From assembly GCA_964017235.1 (NCBI GenBank), contig OZ024930.1, positions 28,710,614-28,774,613 of the forward strand: a DNA stretch of 64,000 nt, in the 5' to 3' direction. Shown piece by piece: positions 34,096-44,888 of the stretch. The position numbers were made by a program, and so were the translations under genes. The notes under the pieces were generated by a model, which was given only the letters and a program-made list of their open reading frames with translations, did not search any database and was not told the DNA's origin. Position 1 is the stretch's first letter; each line of letters opens with the position of its first letter. This DNA comes from Sabellastarte sp. h YS-2021 (taxonomy: Eukaryota > Annelida > Polychaeta > Sabellida > Sabellidae).

Positions 34096-35480
34096 GAACA
34101 AGCAATTGGTGCCTGTGAACAGCAGTTCCAGGAAGTTTATGTGTAGTTTGCTTTCTCGAAGGGACCAAATGCCTTTGGTGATGTAGTCTCCTAAATGTGT
34201 GTCCCAGCCTTCGTTTGATGCATAAGTAAAGATCTGGGGCCGGATTCACGAACATTACTTTCCTGACTTAGATTTTAAGTATTACTTAGATTTCAAGTAA
34301 GAAATTATGACACCTTATTCACAATCGTTCCTAACACTAAGGTGACCTTAAAACCTGTACTTAGATTTTAAGTTAAGTTGAAAGCTACATTGGGAGGACA
34401 GGATGTTGATATTACATGATTTATTTTGTAAACATTGGGCAATAATAGTGTTGGTTTTGGATGGGGAGGTTTATTTATCCACATGGTTAGTGTATAAGTT
34501 AAAATTTTAGTGAGAAGAAGTTTTAACTAATTCTTCAGAAATAATTTCCACTAATGGCTAGATTCTACTTGAAAGGAACAGATTAAAATTTTCAGTAGGA
34601 ATTAATTTTACTGTCCAAGTTCATCAGCTAAAATAGTTAAAAATCTCAGTTAAATAAGTTGTGACTAATATTCTTTGCAGAGGGTCATCATCATAAATAA
34701 TCATATGTATAGACCAAAAGTTTCCATACCATGCCAATCAGATTCACTGACACAACCATAACTAAAGAGTTAGGAGAGGTTTTTTCCTTACTTAAAATCT
34801 AAGGTCACCTTATCTAAGTATTGTTCGTGAATCCGGCCCCTGAATGGCATGATGAAGAGGATGCAAAGGCCGGCCAAAGGAGATGTTGGCGAAAGGACTT
34901 TGAAATGTTGGAATGCAAATAAGCTTTTCCAGGGATTCTGGAATATGTCAGTTGTTCTTCAGGTGCCTTTGTATGGGCCTTATGTGAAGGTAGCCATTGT
35001 GGATAGCAGACCTATTGGGGACATGAAATGGCTGACTGGGCCATTTGGTCTTGCAAGAAGGGAGTTGATTTTTGAATCCGGGGCCTGCCACCTCTCTGTG
35101 GAGAGTCTGACCACTCAATGAACAAAAAAGTACTGGTACCCTACAAAGGTAAAGACTCCTTCAAGATCAAAACCACCCTTGGACTCAAACCCTTCACTGC
35201 CCAGATTTGCCAAAATGTTGGCAGTCTGATCCCTACAGGACGATTTTCTGCAGCACAGAGGACATTTGTCACAGGAGGGGCAGGAGACAGATTCCCAGAA
35301 ATAGCATCTTTCAAAGACTTTATTTGTTTTTCTGTGTATCAAGATTTACAGTTTCCCTTTGTGGCTGCCCTGTTAAAGACACAATAGGTTCATGAGTCAC
35401 AGCAAGCATGTAATTTACACCTTATCTCAGAACAAGAATATTTAAGGCAAGAGGAACATTTAAAATCTTTTAAACAAAGA
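34070..35480 (-). mobile_element. DIRS1-like pol relic, split by a MITE
   Basis: Minus-strand text belongs to a different DIRS-order pol than elements A-D. From the 5' side: PVGIRLPTFWQIWAVKGLSP and VVLILKE (pre-RT), VVRLST with KINSLLARPNGPVSHFM and IGLLSTMATFT (RT thumb and connection), and beyond the MITE FTYASNEGWDTHLGDYITKG and IWSLRESKLHINFLEL (RNase H with the family GWxxHLG...G.WS....LHIN.LEL pattern). Much of the RT core is missing and there are several breaks. No terminal repeats or YR part seen. Old. Confidence 0.65.
34236..34840. mobile_element. MITE with long terminal inverted repeats
   Basis: The ends are GGGGCCGGATTCACGAACAT and, on the opposite strand, GGGGCCGGATTCACGAACAA. 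They continue as imperfect inverted repeats (ACTTAGAT, AAGGTGACCTTA, TTAAGTA). Length 605. No coding capacity. It interrupts the DIRS1-like pol relic, whose RNase H text lies on the left and whose connection text lies on the right, so it inserted later. No clear target duplication visible. Confidence 0.85.
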
Positions 35481-37970
35481 GAACACAAGTCATGTCTTTG
35501 AACAAAATTGACACATTGTCATTTAGCACTTTTTCCTTTGTAAGACTTGGGGTTACAGCCTCCAAAGTGGGATCCTTTCACCTATCCTCTTCTCAAGGCC
35601 CCTGTTGCCACTTCCCAGCTCTTATGTTACCGGCACCTATGTTGCCTATGAGATCCAATCCGGACTGGAAGGCAATCTCATCCTCTGCCTGGCATATATC
35701 ATCTGAGAAAAGGCCTGAGGAATTTAAATAGTTGTTTTGCAAAGTTCACCATTTGTATGGTTACACACTTGGCTAAAAATGCTCCAAATAAGGGTCTTTT
35801 CTGAAAAAGATAATTTTACCCATCTGCACAAAAGAGTGTGTACCACATATTGCACTGCCTTTCTCACGCAGAAACTTACATTCTGGTTGAAGGCTGCTTA
35901 GTCACAAATTTCTGATCAGGCTTTGTTTACTTCTGTGATGACATTCCTTCAGACAGCTCAGCATTCAGAGATCTGAAATTTTTGTGTGTCATTCTGTAAC
36001 TTTGTAACTAAGTCTCTTGCAGCGCCTTCTCCCATTTATGTTGGCAGTCCTGTGCCAATGGACATAAAGGAGTAGTAGTAAGACCTGAAAGCTTTGAAAT
36101 GTGACTGAAAGCACTATTGAGGTGGGGTGCATCATTTGACTAGTACTTCATAGCTAGTTGGGTGCTGGATGTAAGCTGTATCACCTATTCTGGGTATTTG
36201 GTACCTTCATAAACTGATGAGTCCTGAGCTAGCCCTTGTTGCCAGAATGAAAAACATGACCGTTTATAATGTATAAATTCATTCGCTACAACTTTCTGCA
36301 AAAACAGTCCTCCGGGGGTGAGGCCAGAGAGATTTTTCTTGCTTATTGACTTCTTGTACAGTCCAGGAATAGTCACGTACAGACTGGGGTGTGTACTCTT
36401 GATCAAGAATAAAAGACCCATTCAAGTATGAACGGATACCACCCCTGCTGGGGGATGAGAGACCTTGATCTAAACCAGGATGAACACCAGTTCCTTAGGA
36501 GGCTTTGTAGATGAAGAAGGTAATGGTGTTTGATCCTACAGTAAAGAGTGCTTCTAATCATTTAAATCTTGTTGACCACAGTTTTTTAACGTATTAAAGC
36601 TCTTGCTGCAATGATGATTCTCCTACCCAAGCTTTACTGGGTGAAATGATTAACGATGCCACAGACTGGTTAAGGTCTACCAGACCTACTGCAGTGACAT
36701 GGGAGGGCTTCACTAAAGTATCCAATTTAGATTTTTTTCTTTTGGTTCTTATATGTAGGAGTGGCCAGTTGTTTGCTATGTTCAAGTGAGTGAAAGACAT
36801 GCAGTGCACTCTTCTTGTCACAAAACACATGAATCAGTACCAGACCTGTCTTACGACAGTGAGCATATCTTACATGGGTATTAAAGCAGGCCATAATATG
36901 ATCACATCCTCTTTATTCTGTCAAGATGAAGACTAATATCCGAATGAGAGAATCAAACTTAAACTCACACAACTTTGTACTTCATACAGTCAAAAAATTA
37001 TAAATTTGTTGAGCTCGAAAAACACTTCCAAAATGATTCATACCAAACATAAAAGAGGAAGTAACATTATAGCCACCTAGTGAGTGTAGAAAGCATTAGC
37101 CCTCTGGTGAGTATAAGGGCATTATGCCAATGTGGCCAGAGGAGACTCAACATCTTTTTCTGATGTTTGGTGGAGCTGGCTCGTGCCAGGCGAATGGCAC
37201 TAATCTGTTAGGTAAAATGTATTAACACAATAAAGTTACTTGGGGTAAACTATGTTGCATCAATGTGGGCAAAATACAAGCATGCCAAACTCTGTGACAT
37301 TTAAAGCTGAACAGCATGGATGGATTTTGGAAAATGGAAAACAAACCATCAACTGGTTTGATTGCTCTCAGTTACCACCGAGTATCGTGATCATTAATGA
37401 AGCACTCATGCAACTGGTTACCACAGATGAACTGACACTATTGGACCAAACCACCAGCTATTGAGGTGATGAGTTTGAGTCATATAACAATGAATGTGAC
37501 TGACTCATCAAGAATATTATTATGCATGTTTAAATTGTACAGGACACTGACTATATGACATTAAAATAAGTTCTACTCCAAGTTATGTATTATTACTTTA
37601 AACAAAATAAATAAAGTTTTGTACATACAAATACCTTTATTAATTTTCTTTAATATGTGCTCTTATAACACTAACTAATTAGTTGGGTTTTTTATTTTTG
37701 CTAGATCAAAATCATAAATTCAGTGGATGTAGATTGTTTTCACAAATAAAATGTGATGGTTTTAAAATCTGTAAATTTTCCAATTAAAATAAATAACCTG
37801 ACTGATAAAGAAACTGAAGTGGATTTTATTAACAATTTTTCCACACATTTTTGTAAAATAAAAGATTATAAAAATTCATTAATAATACTTTATAAGTATT
37901 TAAATACTGTGGTGTAAGTTAATCACTTTATTTATATGGTAAAACAACAGTGCATAAGAATAATATGAAT
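35480..37970. other. Mostly unrecognised
   Basis: On the minus strand 35520-35400 has a Cys-rich stretch (LCSLCLKDFKCSSCLKYSC) that may be the N-terminal extension of the adjacent DIRS1-like pol. Frames at 36185-36421 and 36594-36830 (minus) show no known domain; they could be decayed gag but I cannot support that. Confidence 0.35.
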
Positions 37971-37974
37971 TATT

Positions 37975-39020
37975 AATTTTTAACACAGGGCACGTTGCTC
38001 TAATGGGGTCTAGAACATATATTATTAGGAAAAGAAATTAAAGATTTATATTTAATCTTACAGGGATCATGGTAATACAGTGTAACAACCTTTAACAGAG
38101 TGATTTGTGGCAAGTAATATCACTTTTATGAAACATTTTGGTTAGAAATTGTGTGAAAATCTGATTGTGCCCAACTTTAAAGTAATTTTTAAAGGAAAGT
38201 TTGGAGTTTACATTTGTAAGAATTGCATATTTGAATTTCTTGATTTTTGTAAGAAAGTTGGCAGATCCAATGTCAACAAGGATATTGTTCCATGTGCTAG
38301 GTGCATCATAGGCAAAGCAATGTTTCTTTATCCGGTGAATAGATGGATAAAAGGGCAGAAAAAGAGAATATACAGAGAGCAGTATGTACTAATATATAAG
38401 ACACTTGTACACCAGTTTAGCTGTTTTATAACTTAACATTGTTCAAAAGGAAGCCAGTGTAGACCTCTAAGGATGCATTTAGATGCATATAATTATTTCT
38501 GGCAAAAAACAGTGCAGCACTATTCTGAAGACAGTGCAACAGAAATTAAAGTGCAAAAGGCTCCGGGGAGAGCATTGCTGTCTAAAAAATCTACAGAAAA
38601 GGTAGGTTGAAACTGATTTGAGTAGACAAAGCCAATCAAATGATACACTCAAGTTTCTATCAACAATAAGACCAGGACTGACCACGGTATCAAGTATACT
38701 AACAGGGAAATTACACTGAGTTAGTCACACTGGTGCTTTGAGCCATGAAAAATATTCTGCCTTATTACAATTCAGCTTGAGTTTGCTGGAGGACACCCAC
38801 TTCTTTCAGAGGAAGAGACAGCACTGTTTTGAGTAAAGCGGACATATAGTTGTGTCAGCTGCATAGAAATGATCAGATAAGTAGGAAGTGAAACATTGCA
38901 GCGCCGACTCACACTCTCTAATGGAGATGATAAATAGGAGATCAGGATATCATGATCTATGGTGTCAGAAACTACTGACAGGCCAAGCAATACCAAAGCA
39001 GTGAACTCCTTTAGACAATG
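37975..39020 (-). mobile_element. CR1/L2-type LINE 3' part
   Basis: On the minus strand LGLSVVSDTIDHDILISYL (RT palm) lies near 38990. TQLYVRFTQNSAVSS follows near 38830, KLKLNCNKAEYFSWLKAP near 38760, then SILDTVVSPGLIVDRNLSV with FDWLCLLKSVSTYLFC near 38700-38600. After a gap the C-terminal IKKHCFAYDAPSTWNNILVD and IGSANFLTKIKKFKYAIL appears near 38330-38215. The 3' untranslated end reaches about 37975. Several blocks are missing or broken. Confidence 0.65.
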
Positions 39021-40034
39021 ACAGATGAATATAATTCTTTATCAATGGGGACTGGAGTTTTTTGTTGAGTGACACTGTTTGTAAGCTGATGGATTCAGAT
39101 TGTCAAGGCTGTTTGTGTTAATCTATTCTTTGAAATGTAGAGCCAAAACATGATCAGCAAATAAAATGAGTTTTCATTCTTTATATGTTATCTAGGTATT
39201 TAAGCTTTTGGTGGGAGATATCAACACAGCATTTTTATATTCTGATGAGACAAAACCTTCACAGCAGTACAGATTAACCGGATTAGTTATGCATGGTAGT
39301 CAATGCACTCTGTCACGAGGAAAGTTTGCCAATGCCAATGTCAGCCACACAGTCCTATATGTCATCTGCTGGAAGTTAAAGTCGCATGAAATGACAGCAA
39401 TAAAATTTATAGGATTAGTAGAGTGCATGCTCGAATGGTTATCCATGTCATTAGTGGTAGTAATAGGCACCGGCACCCAAGTAAAAAGAAAGGTACTCCA
39501 TGCAGGTACTGTCAGTCTTGTAGTTGTAGCAATGCAAGACATCAGTACAGACATGTAGCACCTAGATGCTGACCCATACAAAATGCATCCCGCAAATAAT
39601 CAAATCCGTTAAATACTGTCTTTAAGTCTTATATTTTAAAATGCACGATAAAAAAAACAGTTTTTTTTCTTTCAACATTTATACTGTTCACAATGTATCT
39701 TACAAAGACAAGCCTGACTTTTAGTCTGACAAAACTAAATGCAGGTAACTAGTTGTTTGCATTTCAACCAAAAGCAGCAATCAGAAAAATGAGCATCTGT
39801 GTCGTTATTTAGCTGTTTGTTATGGTGTCACAAATAAAAAATAATGCTTTGAAATATAGAACTAATTTTAGGAATAAAAGAAATCCGTATCCGATTATTA
39901 ATATATATTTCTCTTTGAAATATATAAATAGTTTTAGAAATAAAATCAAATGCACATATGCTATTTGTTGTGGGTTTGCCTTGTTGGCCTGTTTTCTTTC
40001 TTCAATCTATATCCAATCTTATCGGAACTTGCGG
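39020..40034. other. No gene recognised
   Basis: A 116-codon frame at 39208-39558 overlaps a 93-codon frame on the other strand and has no family signature. I do not call either. Confidence 0.4.
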
Positions 40035-40224
40035 CAGTTGCTTCAGAGGAGAGATTAAGCTCAATAAAAGGAAGGGGAAGCTAAACCAGAGTATACTAAG
40101 CAGGAATTAAAAGGCAGTAAAGCACAATTGAGGCAATTTTATTTACATATTAGTAGTAAAATGAAGTTGACTAGGTAAGAGAAATTTTTAAAATTAGAAG
40201 CAATGAAAATTTTAAAAGCACCAA
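40035..40224 (-). repeat. Element B repeat B2 (3' end)
   Basis: 190-base direct copy of 41018-41207, starting CAGTTGCTTCAGAGGAGAG on the plus strand. It contains TTTTATTTACATATTAGTAG, also seen in diverged form near 48030. Confidence 0.9.
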
Positions 40225-40651
40225 CACATGTAAGTGACATACTAAAACAAAATGTACTTAAGGTTAAAGCATTGTACACAATATTCAAAAGTTATACACA
40301 ATATTAAATACATAAAGGAAATACAAATATGTCAAGTCAAGTCTAAGTCATGTCGGGATCGAAAGGAAGTAACAAGAGGGGGGGAACTAGTCCAGCCCGT
40401 CCCTAAGATACTGAGGCCCATATCAATCCAAGAGGAGAACTCCCTTAGGTGGGACAACTAAGGGGTCAAGGCAACAGCAGGTAACAGTTCAAATACAACC
40501 CACTACCCAGAGGTACCAAACTCAGGGTAGGCTCAGGAAAGGGAAACCCACATCTGAGGAACTGGTGTGACCAGTGAGAAACATCGAGAGGGAGACTACA
40601 GGGTCTGCCTGAGTCCGCCTGAAGATCCTGAGCCTGAGGATTCCTGAGCGT

Positions 40652-40682
<31 letters not shown>

Positions 40683-40795
40683 ATCCTCGGAGGTCAGGGT
40701 TAGGTCAAATATGCGACTTGTGATCACAGTACTCCTACCGTGAAAATGAAATCCTAGACCAAGATCCAGGTGGTTTCAAGGGGGAAGGGGGTGGG
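40225..40795 (-). other. Element B spacer between A2 and B2, with poly-T
   Basis: Unique to one site in element B, 571 bases without coding capacity. It contains a run of 28 T at 40655-40682 (poly-A on the element strand) and GGGGAACTAGTCCAGCCC and CCATATCAATCCAAGAGGAG segments that resemble 48385-48460. Element C has a shorter (about 214-base) spacer at the same place and element A about 50 bases. Confidence 0.75.
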
Positions 40796-41017
40796 AATTG
40801 TTAAATTTTATTTACAGTAGATGTGCACAGGTCGATCACATAATCAAATATGGAGGTTCCCTCCAAAATAAGAAGGAGGTTATGTGGTTATATAACCATG
40901 TAAGGCTATTGGTGGATTGGGTGTCAGGTCATTAGGTGAAAAGGTCGGATTACCAAGAATACCTAGAGTTTAAGGTAGCAACTGCCCCACCAGGCTCCTC
41001 CATAGCCGTGCTATTCA
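40796..41017 (-). repeat. Element B repeat A2
   Basis: 222-base direct copy of 46190-46411. It abuts B1 with no spacer. Confidence 0.9.
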
Positions 41018-41207
41018 CAGTTGCTTCAGAGGAGAGATTAAGCTCAATAAAAGGAAGGGGAAGCTAAACCAGAGTATACTAAGCAGGAATTAAAAGGCAG
41101 TAAAGCACAATTGAGGCAATTTTATTTACATATTAGTAGTAAAATGAAGTTGACTAGGTAAGAGAAATTTTTAAAATTAGAAGCAATGAAAATTTTAAAA
41201 GCACCAA
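41018..41207 (-). repeat. Element B repeat B1
   Basis: 190-base direct copy of 40035-40224. The YR stop lies seven bases upstream. Confidence 0.9.
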
Positions 41208-41213
41208 ACCCAA

Positions 41214-42248
41214 TCAAAAGAAGGAAGGGACGTGTTGAGCAAAGGTAAGGGGAACAATAGATGAAGAGTGAGAAGACTGCTGGATATATGACCAGACAGC
41301 AGAACTACGCCAGGTGCCATGGTACATAATGTTCTGAATCTGAACATTATGGTCGAAGGCAAATGAGGCCCCCGACCTACGGAAAGCATGAAATGAATAG
41401 CCCCTGGTTGGCAAACCCCTATGGGTGAGGACTGTTTTAAGGGCATCTCTGACCACAGTGTCAATGACCTGGTTATAGGGGAAATAAGAATGGGCAAATA
41501 AGGGTGAATGGTCAGAAAGTGGTCTTGAGTTGATGAGTGCCCGGAGAGCCCTGACAGGGCAGAGAAAAATATTGGAAATAGAGGGAAGTTGGATGATGTG
41601 ATGGGAATGTGGAGACTGAAGGGTCTTAGACCATTTCATTATCAAGTGGGCCCCAGGGGGACCGAATATAAGATCTTTCCTAAGAAAGTGCTTCAAGGGG
41701 TCAAACTTTGATAAACTATGAGGGGCAATGTTAGACATGCGTACGAATCCGTAAAAAGCAACTAAGAAAATGGCTCTGAACAATAAAGGGTCGGAAAGAA
41801 CGTCACATGATAATGAGATAAGATATAAGGTTTTGATGTCAAAAATGCCCTTAGGAGTAGGAGAAAATTGAGAGTTGATGGATAAGCTGCGAACAAACCT
41901 AGAAAGCAGGGGGTGTGAGAAAGCGTCTAGGTTCATATGATAGAAAGCAGCAGAGGATTGAAGGGAAGAAAAGTACTGTTTGATCACCTTGTATGAGATG
42001 TTATTGGTGTGTAAATACTCCCCAAATATCAACAAATTGTGAATGGTAAATGAAAAAGGTAGTTTAAGAAAGGCCAAAAAGGCCATGTAAGTCCTCAGGT
42101 GACGCCAATGAGCTGCTGAGGTTGAAGGTCTGAATGCAGAATCAGTACGTGCCAGGGCTGCATCCAAGAGAACCGCAGACTGTGGGACCACACCTGAAAT
42201 TAAATAGACATATCCAGATGAAAATGATGAGGTAAAATCTTGTGCCAA
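41214..42248 (-). CDS. Element B YR part: tyrosine recombinase
   Basis: 344-codon open frame. Landmarks are FRPSTSAAHWRHLRTYMAF (N-terminal core-binding region), Arg in GFVRMSNIAPH (about residue 168), Lys in LIMKWSKT, HAFRRSG (about 288), HGTWRSS (about 310) and Tyr in WSYIQ (about 322), i.e. the Arg-Lys-HxxR-His-Tyr set. It would join the ends of a circular cDNA to the target. The frame overlaps the end of RT/RNase H and has no ATG near the catalytic part's start. TTTAATTTCAG, just after the RT/RNase H stop, looks like a splice acceptor, so expression by splicing is likely (inference). Confidence 0.9.
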   Translation of the reverse strand: MAQDFTSSFSSGYVYLISGVVPQSAVLLDAALARTDSAFRPSTSAAHWRHLRTYMAFLAFLKLPFSFTIHNLLIFGEYLHTNNISYKVIKQYFSSLQSSAAFYHMNLDAFSHPLLSRFVRSLSINSQFSPTPKGIFDIKTLYLISLSCDVLSDPLLFRAIFLVAFYGFVRMSNIAPHSLSKFDPLKHFLRKDLIFGPPGAHLIMKWSKTLQSPHSHHIIQLPSISNIFLCPVRALRALINSRPLSDHSPLFAHSYFPYNQVIDTVVRDALKTVLTHRGLPTRGYSFHAFRRSGASFAFDHNVQIQNIMYHGTWRSSAVWSYIQQSSHSSSIVPLTFAQHVPSFF

Positions 42249-44713
42249 ACATAGTTATCTCTAAGGTCTTGAAATATAATTGAATTTATTGGCTTGTTAG
42301 AATGTAATCTGGACAGGACGTCTGCTTGAATGTTATTTTTACCCCGAATGTGATGGACCTGTAAAGAAATGTCATAAAAGGCAGTGATCAACCAAAGATT
42401 TCTTATACATACAGCCAAGAATGGGTCTTTGGTCCTACTAGTGGCTATCACATGGACACAGGCTTCATTATCGCAGTTAACCGCTATTGAACTATGTTTC
42501 CAAAGGTGACCCCAGACTCGAAAGGCAATGACAATGTTCCACATTTCCAGATGTACTATCTTCAACGCAAAACCTGGGATACAAGGGACAGGGGCAGAGT
42601 ATACTCGGTCAGCCCAAATGGCACCTATACCCGTAAGGGAGGCATCAAGATAGAGGGGGGTTCCACCCCTTGCTTGGGGTTTGTTGAATCTTGTAGTACC
42701 GTTAAAATGAGGGAGGAAGGCTAGGAACCAAGCAATGTCATTAAAGAAATCCTTAGTGAGGCGAATTTTCTTTTTATGGAAGTTATTCCTAAAAAGCTCC
42801 AGTATCCTATTGACAAAAATTCTGGCTGGGGCCACACACTTGTGGAGATAGATAAGCTTGCCCAGTAAGGACTGATATCTCTTCTTAGAGAGGTACTTAT
42901 AGGCAGAAACTTGAAGGCATTCCTTATAGATACTTTGGAGTTTTGCATGATCGATACTAAGTGAAGAAGCATTGATATCAATACGAATGCCAAGACAGGT
43001 AAGAGCTTTGGAAGGAGGGACCCTCTTGTCGGGGTTCATGGGGAGACCTAGTCTAGTAAGGAGGTCAGATAGGAACTGAAATTGAGATTCTGCACTGCTA
43101 GCAGGGGCCACCCCTATATAATCGTCTATGTAGGCGACTAAGTCGTAGCCATGCCGTCGCATTATGTAGACAATTGCGTCGGAGACGCGCTGAAACGCCG
43201 CGCTTCCGTGGGCCCAGCCGAACGCGGCGCTCAAATCAAGAAAATATTGGCCCTCCCAATGAATGCCCAGCTTTACAGCATCCACAGGATCGACCCTAAT
43301 GTTCCTGAAGGCTCTGGCCACATCAATCTTGAATAAAACTGGATCACAGTCCCTAAGGTCACCAATGTTTTCTACAATAGTGTCCACTGAAGGGAATCTG
43401 AGGGTGAATTGTTTACCGTCGAACCTGTCCCTGGGGATATTACCATTCACTGAGTTACCATGAGGATGAGATAAATTTAAAATAATCCTCCTTTTGCAGT
43501 CATCCTTAGGGCGACTGAGCAATGGGGAACAGTGATAAAGATCAGAATCTACATGATTTGCAGGGCCAATAATGGCACCCAAAGAAAGTTCTTTCTGAAG
43601 ATAACCGTTGACAGCCGTAGGATACTGAAGTGCAGAATGATGATTTTTTGTGACCGAGTTGTTTAAACTTGAGGGGTTAGATAGGGATAGGGGGAAGCCA
43701 AACTTCAAATATTGTAGAAGCATTTTGTCATGGTAGTCCCCAAGTTCGTTCTCCCATTCCTGTATGTTCAGACCGGAAGTGAGGGGGAATCTGGCCTGTG
43801 CATAGTTGGGAACTCCAGTACTAGCGATAACAGCAGCAATATTTAAGCATTGGTCAATGTCTTTGATGTTAACAGGAGATCTATCCGGGCCAATAAATTG
43901 GAAGTCTTCTATAGAATGGTTCAGGAAGCCAACGTTCTTATGGGGTGCCTGAGCATCCGCGAAGATCTTGGAGGGTGCCTGAGGGCTGGGAGTGCAAAGA
44001 TGGGCTGTCAAAGTGTTAGGGAAAGTGTCAATACGTCTGTCTGTGTTAACAGGAGTATACAAGTTACAATTTACAGATTTGTTTAAGTCGCTAAAACAGG
44101 ACTCATTGTCAAGCATGTAGTTAACATTTAAATCGTCATTAGTTAAGCTATCAATTATATTTTCCAAATATACGGTGTAAGACCTGCCATACTGAGCTCG
44201 AGCTTTAGTCTCCTTGTCAAAGTCTAATTTGGCAGTAAATGCATCACTGTAACACACAGAATTAATACAAGAAAAAACATAAGTTTTAAATCCAGATACA
44301 ACCTGCAACATGCCTGTAGGGACGTTGGGGAAAGCAATTAACTTGCTATTATTGTCCAAAACTCTGTAAAATCCACTCACGGCATCACCCTGTACTGGGT
44401 ACACGAATAAACAATCAGTAGTTTCAACAGTACTAGTTATTCTGACTGAATTGACGTAATGTTCAACACCTTGAGAGTATGTACAGCAATGTTTTTGACC
44501 CCAGACATTGTTACCTGCATCACAATGTGACAACATGTCAATATTGTTAATTAATGGACCCACAAATGGCATCATATTGCCATACAAACCGTCAAGCCTT
44601 GTGTTAGTATGTACAGAGGGGTTATACTGTATTGGACCCCCATAAGCTAACGGCCTATGATACAACTGCCTGAAATGATCAATTACCGAAGTACAAGAAT
44701 ATTTACTATGCAC
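42200..44713 (-). CDS. Element B RT/RNase H part
   Basis: 837-codon open frame starting from a non-ATG codon, so probably made by read-through, re-initiation or splicing. About 300 residues of family-specific N-terminus precede the GVPNYAQARFP block. RT shows LSRPKDDCKRRIILNLSHP, KIDVARAFRNIRVDP, the SAAFGWAHGSAAFQ block and the catalytic YIDDYIG (about residue 527). The connection has YQSLLGKLIYLHKCV. RNase H shows LDASLTGIGAIW (about 689), LEMWNIVIAF, CDNEACVHV (about 748) and HIRGKNNIQADVLSR (about 787). Function: reverse transcription within a particle. No protease or methyltransferase is visible. Confidence 0.9.
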   Translation of the reverse strand: MHSKYSCTSVIDHFRQLYHRPLAYGGPIQYNPSVHTNTRLDGLYGNMMPFVGPLINNIDMLSHCDAGNNVWGQKHCCTYSQGVEHYVNSVRITSTVETTDCLFVYPVQGDAVSGFYRVLDNNSKLIAFPNVPTGMLQVVSGFKTYVFSCINSVCYSDAFTAKLDFDKETKARAQYGRSYTVYLENIIDSLTNDDLNVNYMLDNESCFSDLNKSVNCNLYTPVNTDRRIDTFPNTLTAHLCTPSPQAPSKIFADAQAPHKNVGFLNHSIEDFQFIGPDRSPVNIKDIDQCLNIAAVIASTGVPNYAQARFPLTSGLNIQEWENELGDYHDKMLLQYLKFGFPLSLSNPSSLNNSVTKNHHSALQYPTAVNGYLQKELSLGAIIGPANHVDSDLYHCSPLLSRPKDDCKRRIILNLSHPHGNSVNGNIPRDRFDGKQFTLRFPSVDTIVENIGDLRDCDPVLFKIDVARAFRNIRVDPVDAVKLGIHWEGQYFLDLSAAFGWAHGSAAFQRVSDAIVYIMRRHGYDLVAYIDDYIGVAPASSAESQFQFLSDLLTRLGLPMNPDKRVPPSKALTCLGIRIDINASSLSIDHAKLQSIYKECLQVSAYKYLSKKRYQSLLGKLIYLHKCVAPARIFVNRILELFRNNFHKKKIRLTKDFFNDIAWFLAFLPHFNGTTRFNKPQARGGTPLYLDASLTGIGAIWADRVYSAPVPCIPGFALKIVHLEMWNIVIAFRVWGHLWKHSSIAVNCDNEACVHVIATSRTKDPFLAVCIRNLWLITAFYDISLQVHHIRGKNNIQADVLSRLHSNKPINSIIFQDLRDNYVWHKILPHHFHLDMSI

Positions 44714-44888
44714 ACCAGGACTGGCCTGGACGTTATTTAAAGTTTCAGATTGTTGACACAGTTCACTCTTGGAAATAGGTTTAATACGTTTGTTTACATA
44801 ACAACTGTCACTGGTCCCGCATATAGGGCCCCTCCCTGCATGTGCAGATGGCCCATGTACATGTGATAGCCCAATTCCCTAATTTATG

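Noticed and set aside
33790-38260. A 4.4-kb DNA transposon with 250-bp terminal inverted repeats
   Set aside because: The right arm is the 3' end of a LINE with coding text outside the supposed transposon, so two opposed LINE insertions explain it better.
39208-39558. 116-codon host gene
   Set aside because: No domain, an overlapping frame of similar length on the other strand and no splice or promoter support.
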